In this document: positions 16,960-24,450 of the stretch, in pieces
Layout of the letters: every line of letters starts with the position of its first letter
How positions within the stretch are numbered: the first letter of the stretch is position 1
Source of the DNA: Gracilimonas mengyeensis
GTDB lineage: Bacteria; Bacteroidota; Rhodothermia; Balneolales; Balneolaceae
Direction of reading: 5' to 3'
DNA: 57,365 bases
Assembly (NCBI RefSeq): GCF_900182705.1
Contig: NZ_FXTP01000022.1
Span: 1 to 57,365, forward strand
The notes under the pieces: generated by a model
What the model was told of the DNA's origin: nothing
Database searches by the model: none
What the model saw: only the letters and a program-made list of their open reading frames with translations
Position numbers and translations under genes: made by a program

Positions 16960-18228
16960 CTAGTCTTCATCCACCCGACGGATGTTAGCACCAACGGCTT
17001 TCAACTTATCCTCCAGAGATTCATACCCCCGGTCCAAGTGATAAATACGCAGCACTTCTGAACCATTTTCAGCAGCAAGAGCAGCCAACACCAAGCTCAC
17101 ACTGGCACGCAAATCTGTGCTCATCACGGAGGCACCCGTGAGCGGGGTTTTACCTTTGATGGTAACCGTATTCTTCTCTACATCCATATCTGCACCCAGA
17201 CGCACTAGTTCGGGCACGTAACTAAAGCGATCAAAATAAACGGTATCGGTTACTTTGGAGGTGCCATCTGCCTGGGTCATCATTGTGGCCCATTGTGCCT
17301 GTAGGTCGGTGGGAAAGCCGGGATAGATCTCCGTTTTCAGAGACACCGGTTTCAGCACATCGGGAGCTTTTACTTTGATGATGGTACCTTCCACCGAAAC
17401 TTCTGCGCCTGTCTTTTTCAACTTTTTGGTGAAGTTTCCGAGCTGTTCCGGATTGCAACCGGTAAGGGTCAGTTCTGATCCCGGAATCATGGCACCGGCA
17501 ATCATAAAGGTACCCAGTTCGATGCGATCGGGATCGTTGGAAACATCCACGCCCTTCAACTCATCCACAGCGCGGACCGTCAACGTATCGGTCCCAATGC
17601 CATCAATGATCGATCCCATTTTTACCAGGTGGTTGCAGAGCTGCACCACATCCGGCTCTTTGGCAGCATTCTTGATGGTGAATTTCTTTGCTTTTAAGAC
17701 GGAAGCCAGCAATAAATTTACGGTAGCTCCCACACTGCTGGGTTCAAGCTTGAAACTGCCCCCCTCAATCTTATCATCCGCTTTGGCAATCACATAGCCC
17801 TTTTCCAGGGAAATATCAATGCCCATGGCTTCCATGCCTTTGAGGTGTAAATCAACGGGACGAGGTCCCCATGCACATCCGCCAGGAAGTGAGACTTTGG
17901 CCTCTCCGTGCCGGCCAACCAAAGCGCCCAGCATATAAAAAGAAGCCCGCATCTTGCGAACCAAATCGTAGGGAGCTTCCAGGTGATTTACATGCGCCGG
18001 ATCGATTCGAAGAATATTCTGCTCCTCTTCAAAGTCAACCTGCGCGCCGGATACACGAATCACATTATTGAAGGTATAAATATCCTTCAGGCGTGGAATA
18101 TTTCGAATGGTGGTGGGAGTACTGCCAAGTAACGAAGCGGCCATCAGGGGCAAAGCGGCATTTTTTGAGCCGCTTATGGGAATAGTTCCTTTCAGTGATT
18201 GTCCGCCTTCAACAACAAATTTATCCAA
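16960..18228 (-). CDS. murA: UDP-N-acetylglucosamine 1-carboxyvinyltransferase
   Basis: A 422-residue enolpyruvyl transferase catalysing the first committed step of peptidoglycan synthesis (PEP plus UDP-GlcNAc). SGSKNAALPLMAASLL near the N-terminus carries the catalytic Lys/Asn pair. C118 in LPGGCAWGPRPVDLH is the active-site cysteine that fosfomycin alkylates, so the enzyme is predicted fosfomycin-sensitive at this site. Standard length. It is the last gene of a three-gene minus-strand run: its ATG overlaps the end of the biotin-carrier gene by 8 bp, implying translational coupling. No second murA copy is visible here. Confidence 0.96.
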   Translation of the reverse strand: MDKFVVEGGQSLKGTIPISGSKNAALPLMAASLLGSTPTTIRNIPRLKDIYTFNNVIRVSGAQVDFEEEQNILRIDPAHVNHLEAPYDLVRKMRASFYMLGALVGRHGEAKVSLPGGCAWGPRPVDLHLKGMEAMGIDISLEKGYVIAKADDKIEGGSFKLEPSSVGATVNLLLASVLKAKKFTIKNAAKEPDVVQLCNHLVKMGSIIDGIGTDTLTVRAVDELKGVDVSNDPDRIELGTFMIAGAMIPGSELTLTGCNPEQLGNFTKKLKKTGAEVSVEGTIIKVKAPDVLKPVSLKTEIYPGFPTDLQAQWATMMTQADGTSKVTDTVYFDRFSYVPELVRLGADMDVEKNTVTIKGKTPLTGASVMSTDLRASVSLVLAALAAENGSEVLRIYHLDRGYESLEDKLKAVGANIRRVDED

Positions 18229-18727
18229 GAGCTTCGATCTCCAATATGGGTGAATTTTTTTCTAGTGATTGCCCGACTTCGGCCGAGATGCTGTCAATGG
18301 TTCCGCTTATAGGGGCTTTTAACTCGTTTTCCATTTTCATGGCTTCGAGGATTACCACGGGCTGATCTTTTTCTACCTCATCTCCTTCGGCTACCATAAT
18401 TTCCAGGATTTTACCTGGCATCGGGGCTTTCAGAATACCTTCGGCAGCAGCAGCGCCGGTTTTAAAGCCGAGGCGATCTAAGAGCAACTCCTGTTCATCT
18501 TTAACCTCTACCGAATGCCAAACGCCATTCATCGTAAATTCGATGGCATGACCTTCGTAGGATACATTATCAATTTTGTAGGTTTTTGTTCCCGTACGTA
18601 AAAGATACCGGCCGTTTACGTATTCAAAAGTGTAATCGCCCGACTTCTCCTCACTGGTATAGGTACCTGCTTCGGGATTTAAGGTGATGTCGCGGGCATT
18701 TTCGCCCAGGGTTGCCTGAAATTTCAT
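18221..18727 (-). CDS. Biotin carboxyl carrier protein of an acyl-CoA/pyruvate carboxylase
   Basis: A 168-residue biotinyl-domain protein. The C-terminal 70 residues form the biotinyl/lipoyl hammerhead with the modification site VILEAMKMENEL (biotin on K131) and PMPGKILEIMV before it. The N-terminal 90 residues are a beta-rich extension (NGRYLLRTGTKTYKIDNV) like that in decarboxylase or acyl-CoA carboxylase subunits, so it is probably a carrier for a propionyl- or methylcrotonyl-type carboxylase rather than AccB of fatty-acid synthesis. No carboxylase or transcarboxylase subunit is nearby. It overlaps its upstream neighbour by 4 bp and murA by 8 bp. Confidence 0.88.
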   Translation of the reverse strand: MKFQATLGENARDITLNPEAGTYTSEEKSGDYTFEYVNGRYLLRTGTKTYKIDNVSYEGHAIEFTMNGVWHSVEVKDEQELLLDRLGFKTGAAAAEGILKAPMPGKILEIMVAEGDEVEKDQPVVILEAMKMENELKAPISGTIDSISAEVGQSLEKNSPILEIEALG

Positions 18728-18996
18728 TTGTTCTGCCGCATGTGTTTTATTCCGGATTTGGTAATTCTAAACGTACACTCTCTCAGGTTATCTGAATCAT
18801 AAAAAGGGAGTGCGTTGTCAAAGGGCTGATCGGTATTTACGGTCTCTATCAGCCTTGAATTGATGAGGTTGATAAGATCGTCCCTTATTTCTCCATACTC
18901 CAGCTCAGTCTCCTCCTGAATCACTTCAAAGGGTTCAGGAAAAATAAGCCGGTCCAAAATTTTTCGCTCGGTTGGGGTAAGCTTTCTCATAGCCAT
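18724..18996 (-). CDS. Small helical protein, possible winged-helix fold
   Basis: A 90-residue protein: MAMRKLTPTERKILDRLIFPEPFEVIQEET, then YGEIRDDLINLINSRLIETV and a strand-like FRITKSGIKHMRQ end. The helix-helix-helix-strand pattern, with TERKILDRL and a terminal ITKSGIKHM, resembles compact winged-helix DNA-binding domains, but there is no firm family match. It heads the operon with the biotin carrier and murA (4-bp overlap with the former). An alternative start two codons downstream (18990) is equally plausible. Role unknown; it could be a regulator of, or merely co-inherited with, its operon. Confidence 0.7.
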   Translation of the reverse strand: MAMRKLTPTERKILDRLIFPEPFEVIQEETELEYGEIRDDLINLINSRLIETVNTDQPFDNALPFYDSDNLRECTFRITKSGIKHMRQNK

Positions 18997-19131
18997 TAAG
19001 ATATAGCCGATATGAAATTATCACAAATGTTTAGAGGGATAAAGGATTAAAGATTTAAAAATTAAAAATTGAAGATTGGGCTCTTTATAAAAAGTCAACC
19101 ATACTCAATCTTCAAGCAAATTACCTCTGGC

Positions 19132-19170
19132 AACATTTACCCTCCCCTTAATCCCCTCCCAGGAGGGGAA
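19132..19170 (+). repeat. CCCCTCC/GGAGGGG dispersed repeat, copy 3
   Basis: Palindrome at 19153-19168 within a 39-bp unit like those at 1545 and 4025. The surrounding 377-bp gap 18997-19373 has low-complexity A/T runs (repeats of the type ATTCAAAATCC and AAATTAAAAATT) and no gene. It separates the divergent small-protein/murA operon from the cysteine desulfurase gene. Confidence 0.75.
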
Positions 19171-19373
19171 GGCTTTGGTAAGATTGGATTTGGGTTTTAA
19201 TCACTTAGATGTTTATAAATTCATCATTCAAAATCCATCATTCCCAATTACTTCAATGTTCGATATTCAATGTTCCTTGTTCGTCATTCTTTATTCTTTC
19301 CGCCTGCTTTTCATTACGAATTTGGATATTTTCCGGCACCCAAATTTGAACCGGTAATCACAAAAAAGTATTC

Positions 19374-20531
19374 ATGCCAACGGTTTATTTAGACCACGCC
19401 GCTACTACTCCGCTCGATGAGCGCGTTTTGGAGGCTATGCTCCCCTATCTCAAAGAAAATTACGGAAACGCCAACTCCCTGCATAACCTGGGCCAAAAAG
19501 CCAAAGTAGTGGTGGAAGAGGCCAGGCAAAAAGTAGCTGAACTTATTGGGGCCGAATCCAATGAAATTATTTTCACCAGTGGTGGGACCGAAAGCGACAA
19601 CGCCGTAATTAAAGGAGTGCTTGCTGTTTCCGGTGATAAGAAAGAAGTGGTTACGTCTGAGTTGGAACATCATGCCGTACTACACACGGTAGAACTGGCT
19701 AAAATGCAGGGTATCAAACCCGTATTTGCAAAACCGGATAAGAACGGACTCATCACCCCGGAAGCCGTGGCGGATGCCATTACCGAAAACACTGCACTGG
19801 TAACCCTGATGCACGTTAATAATGAAATCGGCACCATCAACCCGATAGCTGAGATTGCGGAAGTATGCAAGGAAAAAGGCGTTCAGCTACACTCTGACAC
19901 CGTGCAAAGTCTGGGCAAGCTTCCTATTGATGTGAAAGAACTGGGATTGAATTTTTTGAGTGGAAGTGCCCATAAAATTTATGGCCCCAAAGGCACCGGT
20001 ATCATGTATGTCAAAAATGGTTCCCGATGGATTCCGTGGATGCAGGGAGGATCGCAGGAACGCCGCCGCCGTGGTGGCACCCTGAACGTGCCGGGCATTG
20101 TCGGCTTTGCCAAAGCGCTGGAGCTGGCCGTTGATGAAATGGACGATCACAAAAAACACTTTGAGAAACTCCGCACTCAGCTGCTGGAAAAATTGGAGCA
20201 GACGCTGGACTTCAACTACCAAATCAACGGATCTAAAAACGGGGTACCGCATATCCTGAATCTGTCGTTTAGCGACAACGAAGGCAACTTCATCGACGGC
20301 GAGATGTTACTGCTGAATCTGGATATTGAAGGTATTTGCGTTAGTAACGGATCGGCCTGTACCTCCGGAGCGGTGGAACCATCACATGTACTAAGTGGAT
20401 TGGGTATGGAGGACGGACTGGCAAATTCCAGCATTCGTGTTAGCTTTGGCAAACAAAACACCGAAGAAGATGTCCACTATTTCGTTGAAAAACTGGATGC
20501 TGTACTAAAGAGAATGTTTACGGTTGCGTGA
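19374..20531 (+). CDS. Cysteine desulfurase (NifS/IscS family)
   Basis: A 385-residue PLP enzyme that takes sulfur from L-cysteine for Fe-S cluster or tRNA thiolation pathways. YLDHAATTPLDERV is the conserved start, H100 stacks on the cofactor (ELEHHA), K201 in GSAHKIYGPKG forms the Schiff base, and C329 in SNGSACTSG is the persulfide-carrying cysteine on the mobile loop. The short loop before C329 fits the IscS/NifS group I rather than SufS. It leads a plus-strand run and overlaps the LOG-family start by one base (TGATG). No iscU or sufBCD is adjacent, so the acceptor is not evident. Confidence 0.94.
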   Translation: MPTVYLDHAATTPLDERVLEAMLPYLKENYGNANSLHNLGQKAKVVVEEARQKVAELIGAESNEIIFTSGGTESDNAVIKGVLAVSGDKKEVVTSELEHHAVLHTVELAKMQGIKPVFAKPDKNGLITPEAVADAITENTALVTLMHVNNEIGTINPIAEIAEVCKEKGVQLHSDTVQSLGKLPIDVKELGLNFLSGSAHKIYGPKGTGIMYVKNGSRWIPWMQGGSQERRRRGGTLNVPGIVGFAKALELAVDEMDDHKKHFEKLRTQLLEKLEQTLDFNYQINGSKNGVPHILNLSFSDNEGNFIDGEMLLLNLDIEGICVSNGSACTSGAVEPSHVLSGLGMEDGLANSSIRVSFGKQNTEEDVHYFVEKLDAVLKRMFTVA

Positions 20532-21082
20532 TGAAAAACATCTGTGTGTATTGCGGTTCAAGAGAAAGCAAAAACCCAAATTTTCCAGCCCTTGCTGAGC
20601 GAGCGGGGCGCGAAATTGCCCAGCGTAACTGGGGTATTGTGTATGGCGGTGGTAAAGTAGGAATGATGGGCAAACTGGCCGATGCAGTACTGGAAGCTGA
20701 AGGTGAAGTTTTTGGAGTTATTCCCACGCGGCTAAAGAAAGCCGAGGTAGCCCATACCGGTCTCACCGATCTCCATGAGACGCAGGATATGCATACCCGC
20801 AAAGCGCTCATGGAATCATTATCAGATGCCTTCCTGGTGTTGCCCGGCGGCTTTGGAACGCTGGATGAATTTTTTGAGATCCTAACCTGGCGACAACTGG
20901 GCATCCACAACAAACCCATTTTTCTTATCAATGCGGAAGGCTACTTTGATGGCCTGGTGCAATTCACCAAATCGGCTGTTGAGTACGATTTCATCCGCAA
21001 GAGCAGCCTGGATTTATTTCATATTTGCGAAGATATCGACGATTGCTTCAATCAGCTGGAACGATTTTTTGAGCTGGATTGA
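20531..21082 (+). CDS. LOG-family nucleoside-5'-monophosphate phosphoribohydrolase
   Basis: A 183-residue Rossmann-type protein. It has the family motif PGGFGTLDEFFE and the N-terminal CVYCGSRESKNP / VYGGGKVGMMG pattern of the YvdD/LOG type I proteins, which hydrolyse nucleotide monophosphates to a free base and ribose-5-phosphate (in plants, cytokinin activation). The ATG at 20531 shares a base with the preceding TGA; a GTG at 20528 is the alternative. Likely translationally coupled to the desulfurase. The bacterial role is usually nucleotide clean-up, so hormone production should not be assumed. Confidence 0.9.
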   Translation: MKNICVYCGSRESKNPNFPALAERAGREIAQRNWGIVYGGGKVGMMGKLADAVLEAEGEVFGVIPTRLKKAEVAHTGLTDLHETQDMHTRKALMESLSDAFLVLPGGFGTLDEFFEILTWRQLGIHNKPIFLINAEGYFDGLVQFTKSAVEYDFIRKSSLDLFHICEDIDDCFNQLERFFELD

Positions 21083-21122
21083 TACCATTGACGTGGATCA
21101 ACAATCGAAAGCAAAGTAAACA

Positions 21123-21482
21123 ATGGCTGAAGAATCTGTCAAAAATCCCTTACCCGCCTGTCCGGCTACGCCCAATTGTGTCCGTACAACCGAAAATTTT
21201 AAACACGGGATAGAGCAGGTTTTTGCTTCCCTGATCCAGCTTTTGGAACAGCAGGCACATAGTTTTGAAGTTACGGATCCCAAGCGAATTCAAATTCATG
21301 CCGTGTACCGAATACCAGTTTTTGGTTTTAAGGATGATGTCGACATAATTTTGGAAGAAGCTGAAGATGGCAGTTCTTCCATATTGTACATTCGTAGCGC
21401 CAGCCGGCTAGGTGCTTATGATTTGGGAGTGAATAAGCGCCGGGTTAAACGACTTGTCTCGGAGCTTCATGAACGATTGTAA
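21123..21482 (+). CDS. DUF1499 family protein
   Basis: A 119-residue soluble protein with the DUF1499 signature: CPATPNCVRTTE near the N-terminus, a central Y-RIPVFGFKDDVDI strand pair, and SASRLGAYDLGVNKRRVKRLV at the end. In many bacteria the domain is attached to a membrane anchor; this copy has none. Function unknown; the domain is often found near photosynthesis or stress genes in other phyla. It starts 40 bp after the LOG gene in the same direction, so probably in one transcript. Confidence 0.85.
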   Translation: MAEESVKNPLPACPATPNCVRTTENFKHGIEQVFASLIQLLEQQAHSFEVTDPKRIQIHAVYRIPVFGFKDDVDIILEEAEDGSSSILYIRSASRLGAYDLGVNKRRVKRLVSELHERL

Positions 21483-21570
21483 AACATCCTACTGCTCCTA
21501 ACTTTCTTAGAACGAATCTAAATTCTTGGCTATATTCCAAGTCCTATTATCACTTTTAAAACAACAGATT

Positions 21571-22011
21571 ATGTATACCGGTTTATTGCACGCACACTCA
21601 GGACTTCGATGGATTGTTTTGGTTCTTATCCTTTGGGCTATCATTAAGGCTTTCTCTGGCTGGATGGGAGGAAAAGAGTACACAAAATCTGACCGGCTAT
21701 CTGCCCTATTTGCCCTCATTTTTACGCACATTCAATTGCTTCTCGGGCTGGTGCTTTATTTTGTAAGTCCCAAAGTGCAGTTTACCGCCGATATGATGAA
21801 AACCACCCTGCTTCGCTTCTACACCATGGAGCATCTGGTATTGATGTTGGTCGCCATTGTACTTATCACTATGGGCTTCAGCAAAGCTAAAAGACTGACT
21901 GATGCTGTGGCCAAACACAAGAAAGTGGCTATTTACTATGGCATTGGTTTATTATTGATTCTTGCCGGAATTCCCTGGCCATTCCGCGGATTTGGTGCCG
22001 GTTGGTTCTAA
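21571..22011 (+). CDS. Four-helix integral membrane protein (cytochrome-b-like annotation in relatives)
   Basis: A 146-residue protein with four predicted transmembrane helices: GLRWIVLVLILWAIIKAF, LFALIFTHIQLLLGLVLYFV, EHLVLMLVAIVLITMGF and IYYGIGLLLILAGIPWPF. Conserved histidines lie at the helix ends (LLHAHSGLRW, FTHIQ, MEHLV, KHKK), and similar Bacteroidota proteins are often labelled cytochrome B, although heme binding is untested as far as I know. I start at ATG 21571 because MYTGLLHAHSG is the conserved beginning; the frame is open 15 codons further upstream. It may be in the same transcript as the DUF1499 gene. Confidence 0.82.
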   Translation: MYTGLLHAHSGLRWIVLVLILWAIIKAFSGWMGGKEYTKSDRLSALFALIFTHIQLLLGLVLYFVSPKVQFTADMMKTTLLRFYTMEHLVLMLVAIVLITMGFSKAKRLTDAVAKHKKVAIYYGIGLLLILAGIPWPFRGFGAGWF

Positions 22012-22068
22012 ATCAATTGGGGATTTATGATCCTCAATCATCTTAAAATGGATTTTGCTTGTTTACAC

Positions 22069-22145
22069 TATCTTGAACTTAACAATGGGTTCTTTCTTTA
22101 ACTCAAAAAAATGTGTTTATTAGTTTAAACATAAAGTTCAAGATA
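22069..22145. repeat. 12-bp perfect inverted repeat
   Basis: TATCTTGAACTT (22069-22080) and its exact complement AAGTTCAAGATA (22134-22145) bracket 53 bp that contain an inner near-palindrome around GTTTATTAGTTTAAAC. It lies upstream of the lipoprotein gene at 22213. It could be a large operator, a hairpin leader or a tiny non-autonomous element; no target duplication is visible. Confidence 0.55.
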
Positions 22146-22212
22146 GATGTTTTTACTTCTCGGGTAACAAAATGTATTTACCGGATTATAAACCAGTACA
22201 AATCCAAATGTC

Positions 22213-23043
22213 ATGAGAGTTATAGCCTTATTCTTTCTTTCGCTCACTTTAATTATCGGATGCTCCAATTCCGAAGAAAACATTGATCCTAAACTGGTTG
22301 GGGAATGGTACAAGGTTGAAAATCCCGGCACTTTTTCCAGCAATACTCCCCAACAGGTGTACACCGGTTGGCGCATTACAAAAGATGGAGGCATGGATCC
22401 GCTTGGAGTTGAATCAGCCACCGGTAAGCTGGCTCTGATTGACACCCGCTATCTGCCTGAAATCGGATTTGCCAATTCGGGAAAAATGGAAGTGACTTAC
22501 TTTGCTCATCCCAATGTGGATACAGAGGTCATTCGGTACAGTATCCGCAATAATATGCTGATATTAGAAGGTAGGTTTGCCGCCGGCACCTATATAAGAA
22601 GCAAATTATCCAGTAAAATTGCCCCCGCTACCCCAGCTGACTTCAGCGTTCATAAGGGTGAAGAGATTCTCGAGAATGTTAAAGTTGATCACCGGGTACC
22701 TACTGCTTATATCACCAGGGAAAGTAATTCGGAATGGGTACTTCATGCAGAAATGAAATGGCAAAGGATCTCCATCCAAATCAATGATTTTATAGGTACG
22801 GGAACCTATTCTATAGGAAAAGATCAAGCCAACTATTCCACTTTTGGTACCGATTGGATTGGGCCAACATTTACCTCACCCGAAGATTCAGGGGGCACGG
22901 TTATCATCGCCGATTGTAATGCCCAAAATACCCGGTGCTCCGGAGAGTTCAACTTTAGAGTGAATAATGTTTCATGGGGAGCTGTAGAAGACACCACCTG
23001 GCATTCTTTCACCAGTGGTAGCTTTGATCTACCGGTCTACTAA
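22213..23043 (+). CDS. Lipoprotein of unknown function
   Basis: A 276-residue protein with a lipobox (LTLIIGC, Cys18), so lipid-anchored, probably at the outer membrane. Two parts are visible. A first half begins LVGEWYKVENPG, like lipocalin-type stress proteins. The second half (EWVLHAEMKWQRISIQINDF, GTGTYSIGKDQANYSTFG, GTVIIADCNAQNTRCSGEFNFRVNN) follows the strand order of DUF6252-like Bacteroidota lipoprotein domains. I do not assign a function. It is monocistronic and flanked by unrelated inverted repeats on both sides. Confidence 0.75.
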   Translation: MRVIALFFLSLTLIIGCSNSEENIDPKLVGEWYKVENPGTFSSNTPQQVYTGWRITKDGGMDPLGVESATGKLALIDTRYLPEIGFANSGKMEVTYFAHPNVDTEVIRYSIRNNMLILEGRFAAGTYIRSKLSSKIAPATPADFSVHKGEEILENVKVDHRVPTAYITRESNSEWVLHAEMKWQRISIQINDFIGTGTYSIGKDQANYSTFGTDWIGPTFTSPEDSGGTVIIADCNAQNTRCSGEFNFRVNNVSWGAVEDTTWHSFTSGSFDLPVY

Positions 23044-23141
23044 CTTCATCGACTGCTCTCTTAAAGTGAAACCTTTTTCTTAGCAGTAAAGTCTACTCAC
23101 TGTTGATTTAACGCCAATTTGATATAAAGCTCGTCATTGCT

Positions 23142-23201
23142 GTAGGTGTTAGATAAATAATGGACAATTTTCTGGCTGTCACCGAATTATCTAACATCTA
23201 C
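23142..23201. repeat. 15-bp near-perfect inverted repeat
   Basis: GTAGGTGTTAGATAA (23142-23156) pairs with TTATCTAACATCTAC (23187-23201), one mismatch (a potential G-U pair), loop 30 bp. It is in the convergent gap between the lipoprotein and the propeller-like gene, so a bidirectional stem at transcript ends is plausible, though there is no T run. Confidence 0.55.
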
Positions 23202-23278
23202 TGGGATGACGGAACTTTTTTTCGTTATTCTTATCTCGAACTCAAGTTAATTAAGGCACCACTATTACAATTTCAAAA

Positions 23279-24265
23279 TCACTTTAGAGATTCAAACACT
23301 TCGAGCATCTGCTCATTGAGGATGTACACATTGTCCATTTGCTCAATATTTGGTACCGGTACCTCTTTGATTTTTTTCCGCTTTTTGATGTCAGTAACCA
23401 TCACCCTATTCGAGTGATATTCGCTTGTCGGAATGATTTTAAGATACCGTTTCCGGGTAGCTGAAAGACCAATATAAGCTCTGTTCGCTTCCTCCGAAAA
23501 GTCTGCGCCACGACCAAAGCCTCCGGTTTTGATACTGTCAATCAGATTCCATTCCTTATCGTAGATTTTTACTGACAGATCGCTGCTGTCCTGTATCCAA
23601 TAATTCCCATTTATTTTCCTTACGGAATGCGGACTTTGTAATTTTAAGGGAATCACTTCTTTGGTGTCCAGATTAATGACTCCACCCTCCCCTTGCTGTT
23701 TCACCAGCATCTCGAATAACATCCTGTAAAACAACCACCCATTTATGGTATGAATGAGCACACAGGTCTCTCCAGCATAGTTTTTGAATACCTGATTACA
23801 ATGAAAACGATCTTTGATTTTCTCAAACTCCTCGCCTCCTTGTGCCCATTCCTTTTCCGTACGGAATTCATCTAATGATAAGCGCTTCACCACTTCTGCT
23901 TTTTCGGCATCATAGCCGATAGCTTCATCGTATTCGGTATTTGAAATCCAGAGCAGGTCATCCAGAAAATGAATGTCGTGGATATCGCCAACGGTGCCCA
24001 AATCAAGAGTCTTCCACGATTTACTTTTAACATTCAGCCTTCGAATCTCATCATTTACCGAAACAAAAAGCTCATCCTTGAATTTTTGAGGCCAGGCAAT
24101 AGAACTCACTCCCACTTCTCCCCAATCATCAAAAAAAGAAACCGGTTCTATATTCTCGTCTTTATACATTATTTGAACAGGCTTGACCTGTGAGCGCTTA
24201 AGCTTTTGGTCCTCCTCTTTAGCGTTTTGAGAACCAAGGATCAGCAGATTATGTTGAACTTCCAT
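23279..24265 (-). CDS. Predicted beta-propeller-like protein, unknown function
   Basis: A 328-residue cytoplasmic protein without signal peptide (MEVQHNLLILGSQNAKEE). Repeating short strand units suggest a propeller: GVSSIAWPQKFKDELFVSVND, GDIHDIHFLDDLLWISNTEYDE, SPHSVRKINGNYWIQDSS, RAYIGLSATRKR. The pattern (locate, display, HS-R-ING-YW) is reminiscent of TIGR03032/DUF4915-like propellers, which in some bacteria sit in glycan or secondary-metabolite clusters, but the match is weak and by eye only. It is monocistronic, convergent with the lipoprotein gene and divergent from the penicillin acylase gene. Confidence 0.65.
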   Translation of the reverse strand: MEVQHNLLILGSQNAKEEDQKLKRSQVKPVQIMYKDENIEPVSFFDDWGEVGVSSIAWPQKFKDELFVSVNDEIRRLNVKSKSWKTLDLGTVGDIHDIHFLDDLLWISNTEYDEAIGYDAEKAEVVKRLSLDEFRTEKEWAQGGEEFEKIKDRFHCNQVFKNYAGETCVLIHTINGWLFYRMLFEMLVKQQGEGGVINLDTKEVIPLKLQSPHSVRKINGNYWIQDSSDLSVKIYDKEWNLIDSIKTGGFGRGADFSEEANRAYIGLSATRKRYLKIIPTSEYHSNRVMVTDIKKRKKIKEVPVPNIEQMDNVYILNEQMLEVFESLK

Positions 24266-24450
24266 CAGTAAATGTTTTATAGATCACTTTCAGGCTATTT
24301 CGAATTCCAGGTGAAGAAATAGACCTTAATTTTAGTTTCTTAAACCCCTGAACTTAAAGAAAATCATACCGATTAAGAATTCAATTCCCCATACTTAATG
24401 AAGCTTATATTTTTTAAGTTTGTACTTAACCTCTAACGGGCTCTTTTTCC

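Noticed and set aside
20531-21082. Lysine decarboxylase annotation for the LOG-family gene
   Set aside because: The PGGFGTLDE motif belongs to nucleotide phosphoribohydrolases; the old lysine decarboxylase label is a known misannotation of this family.
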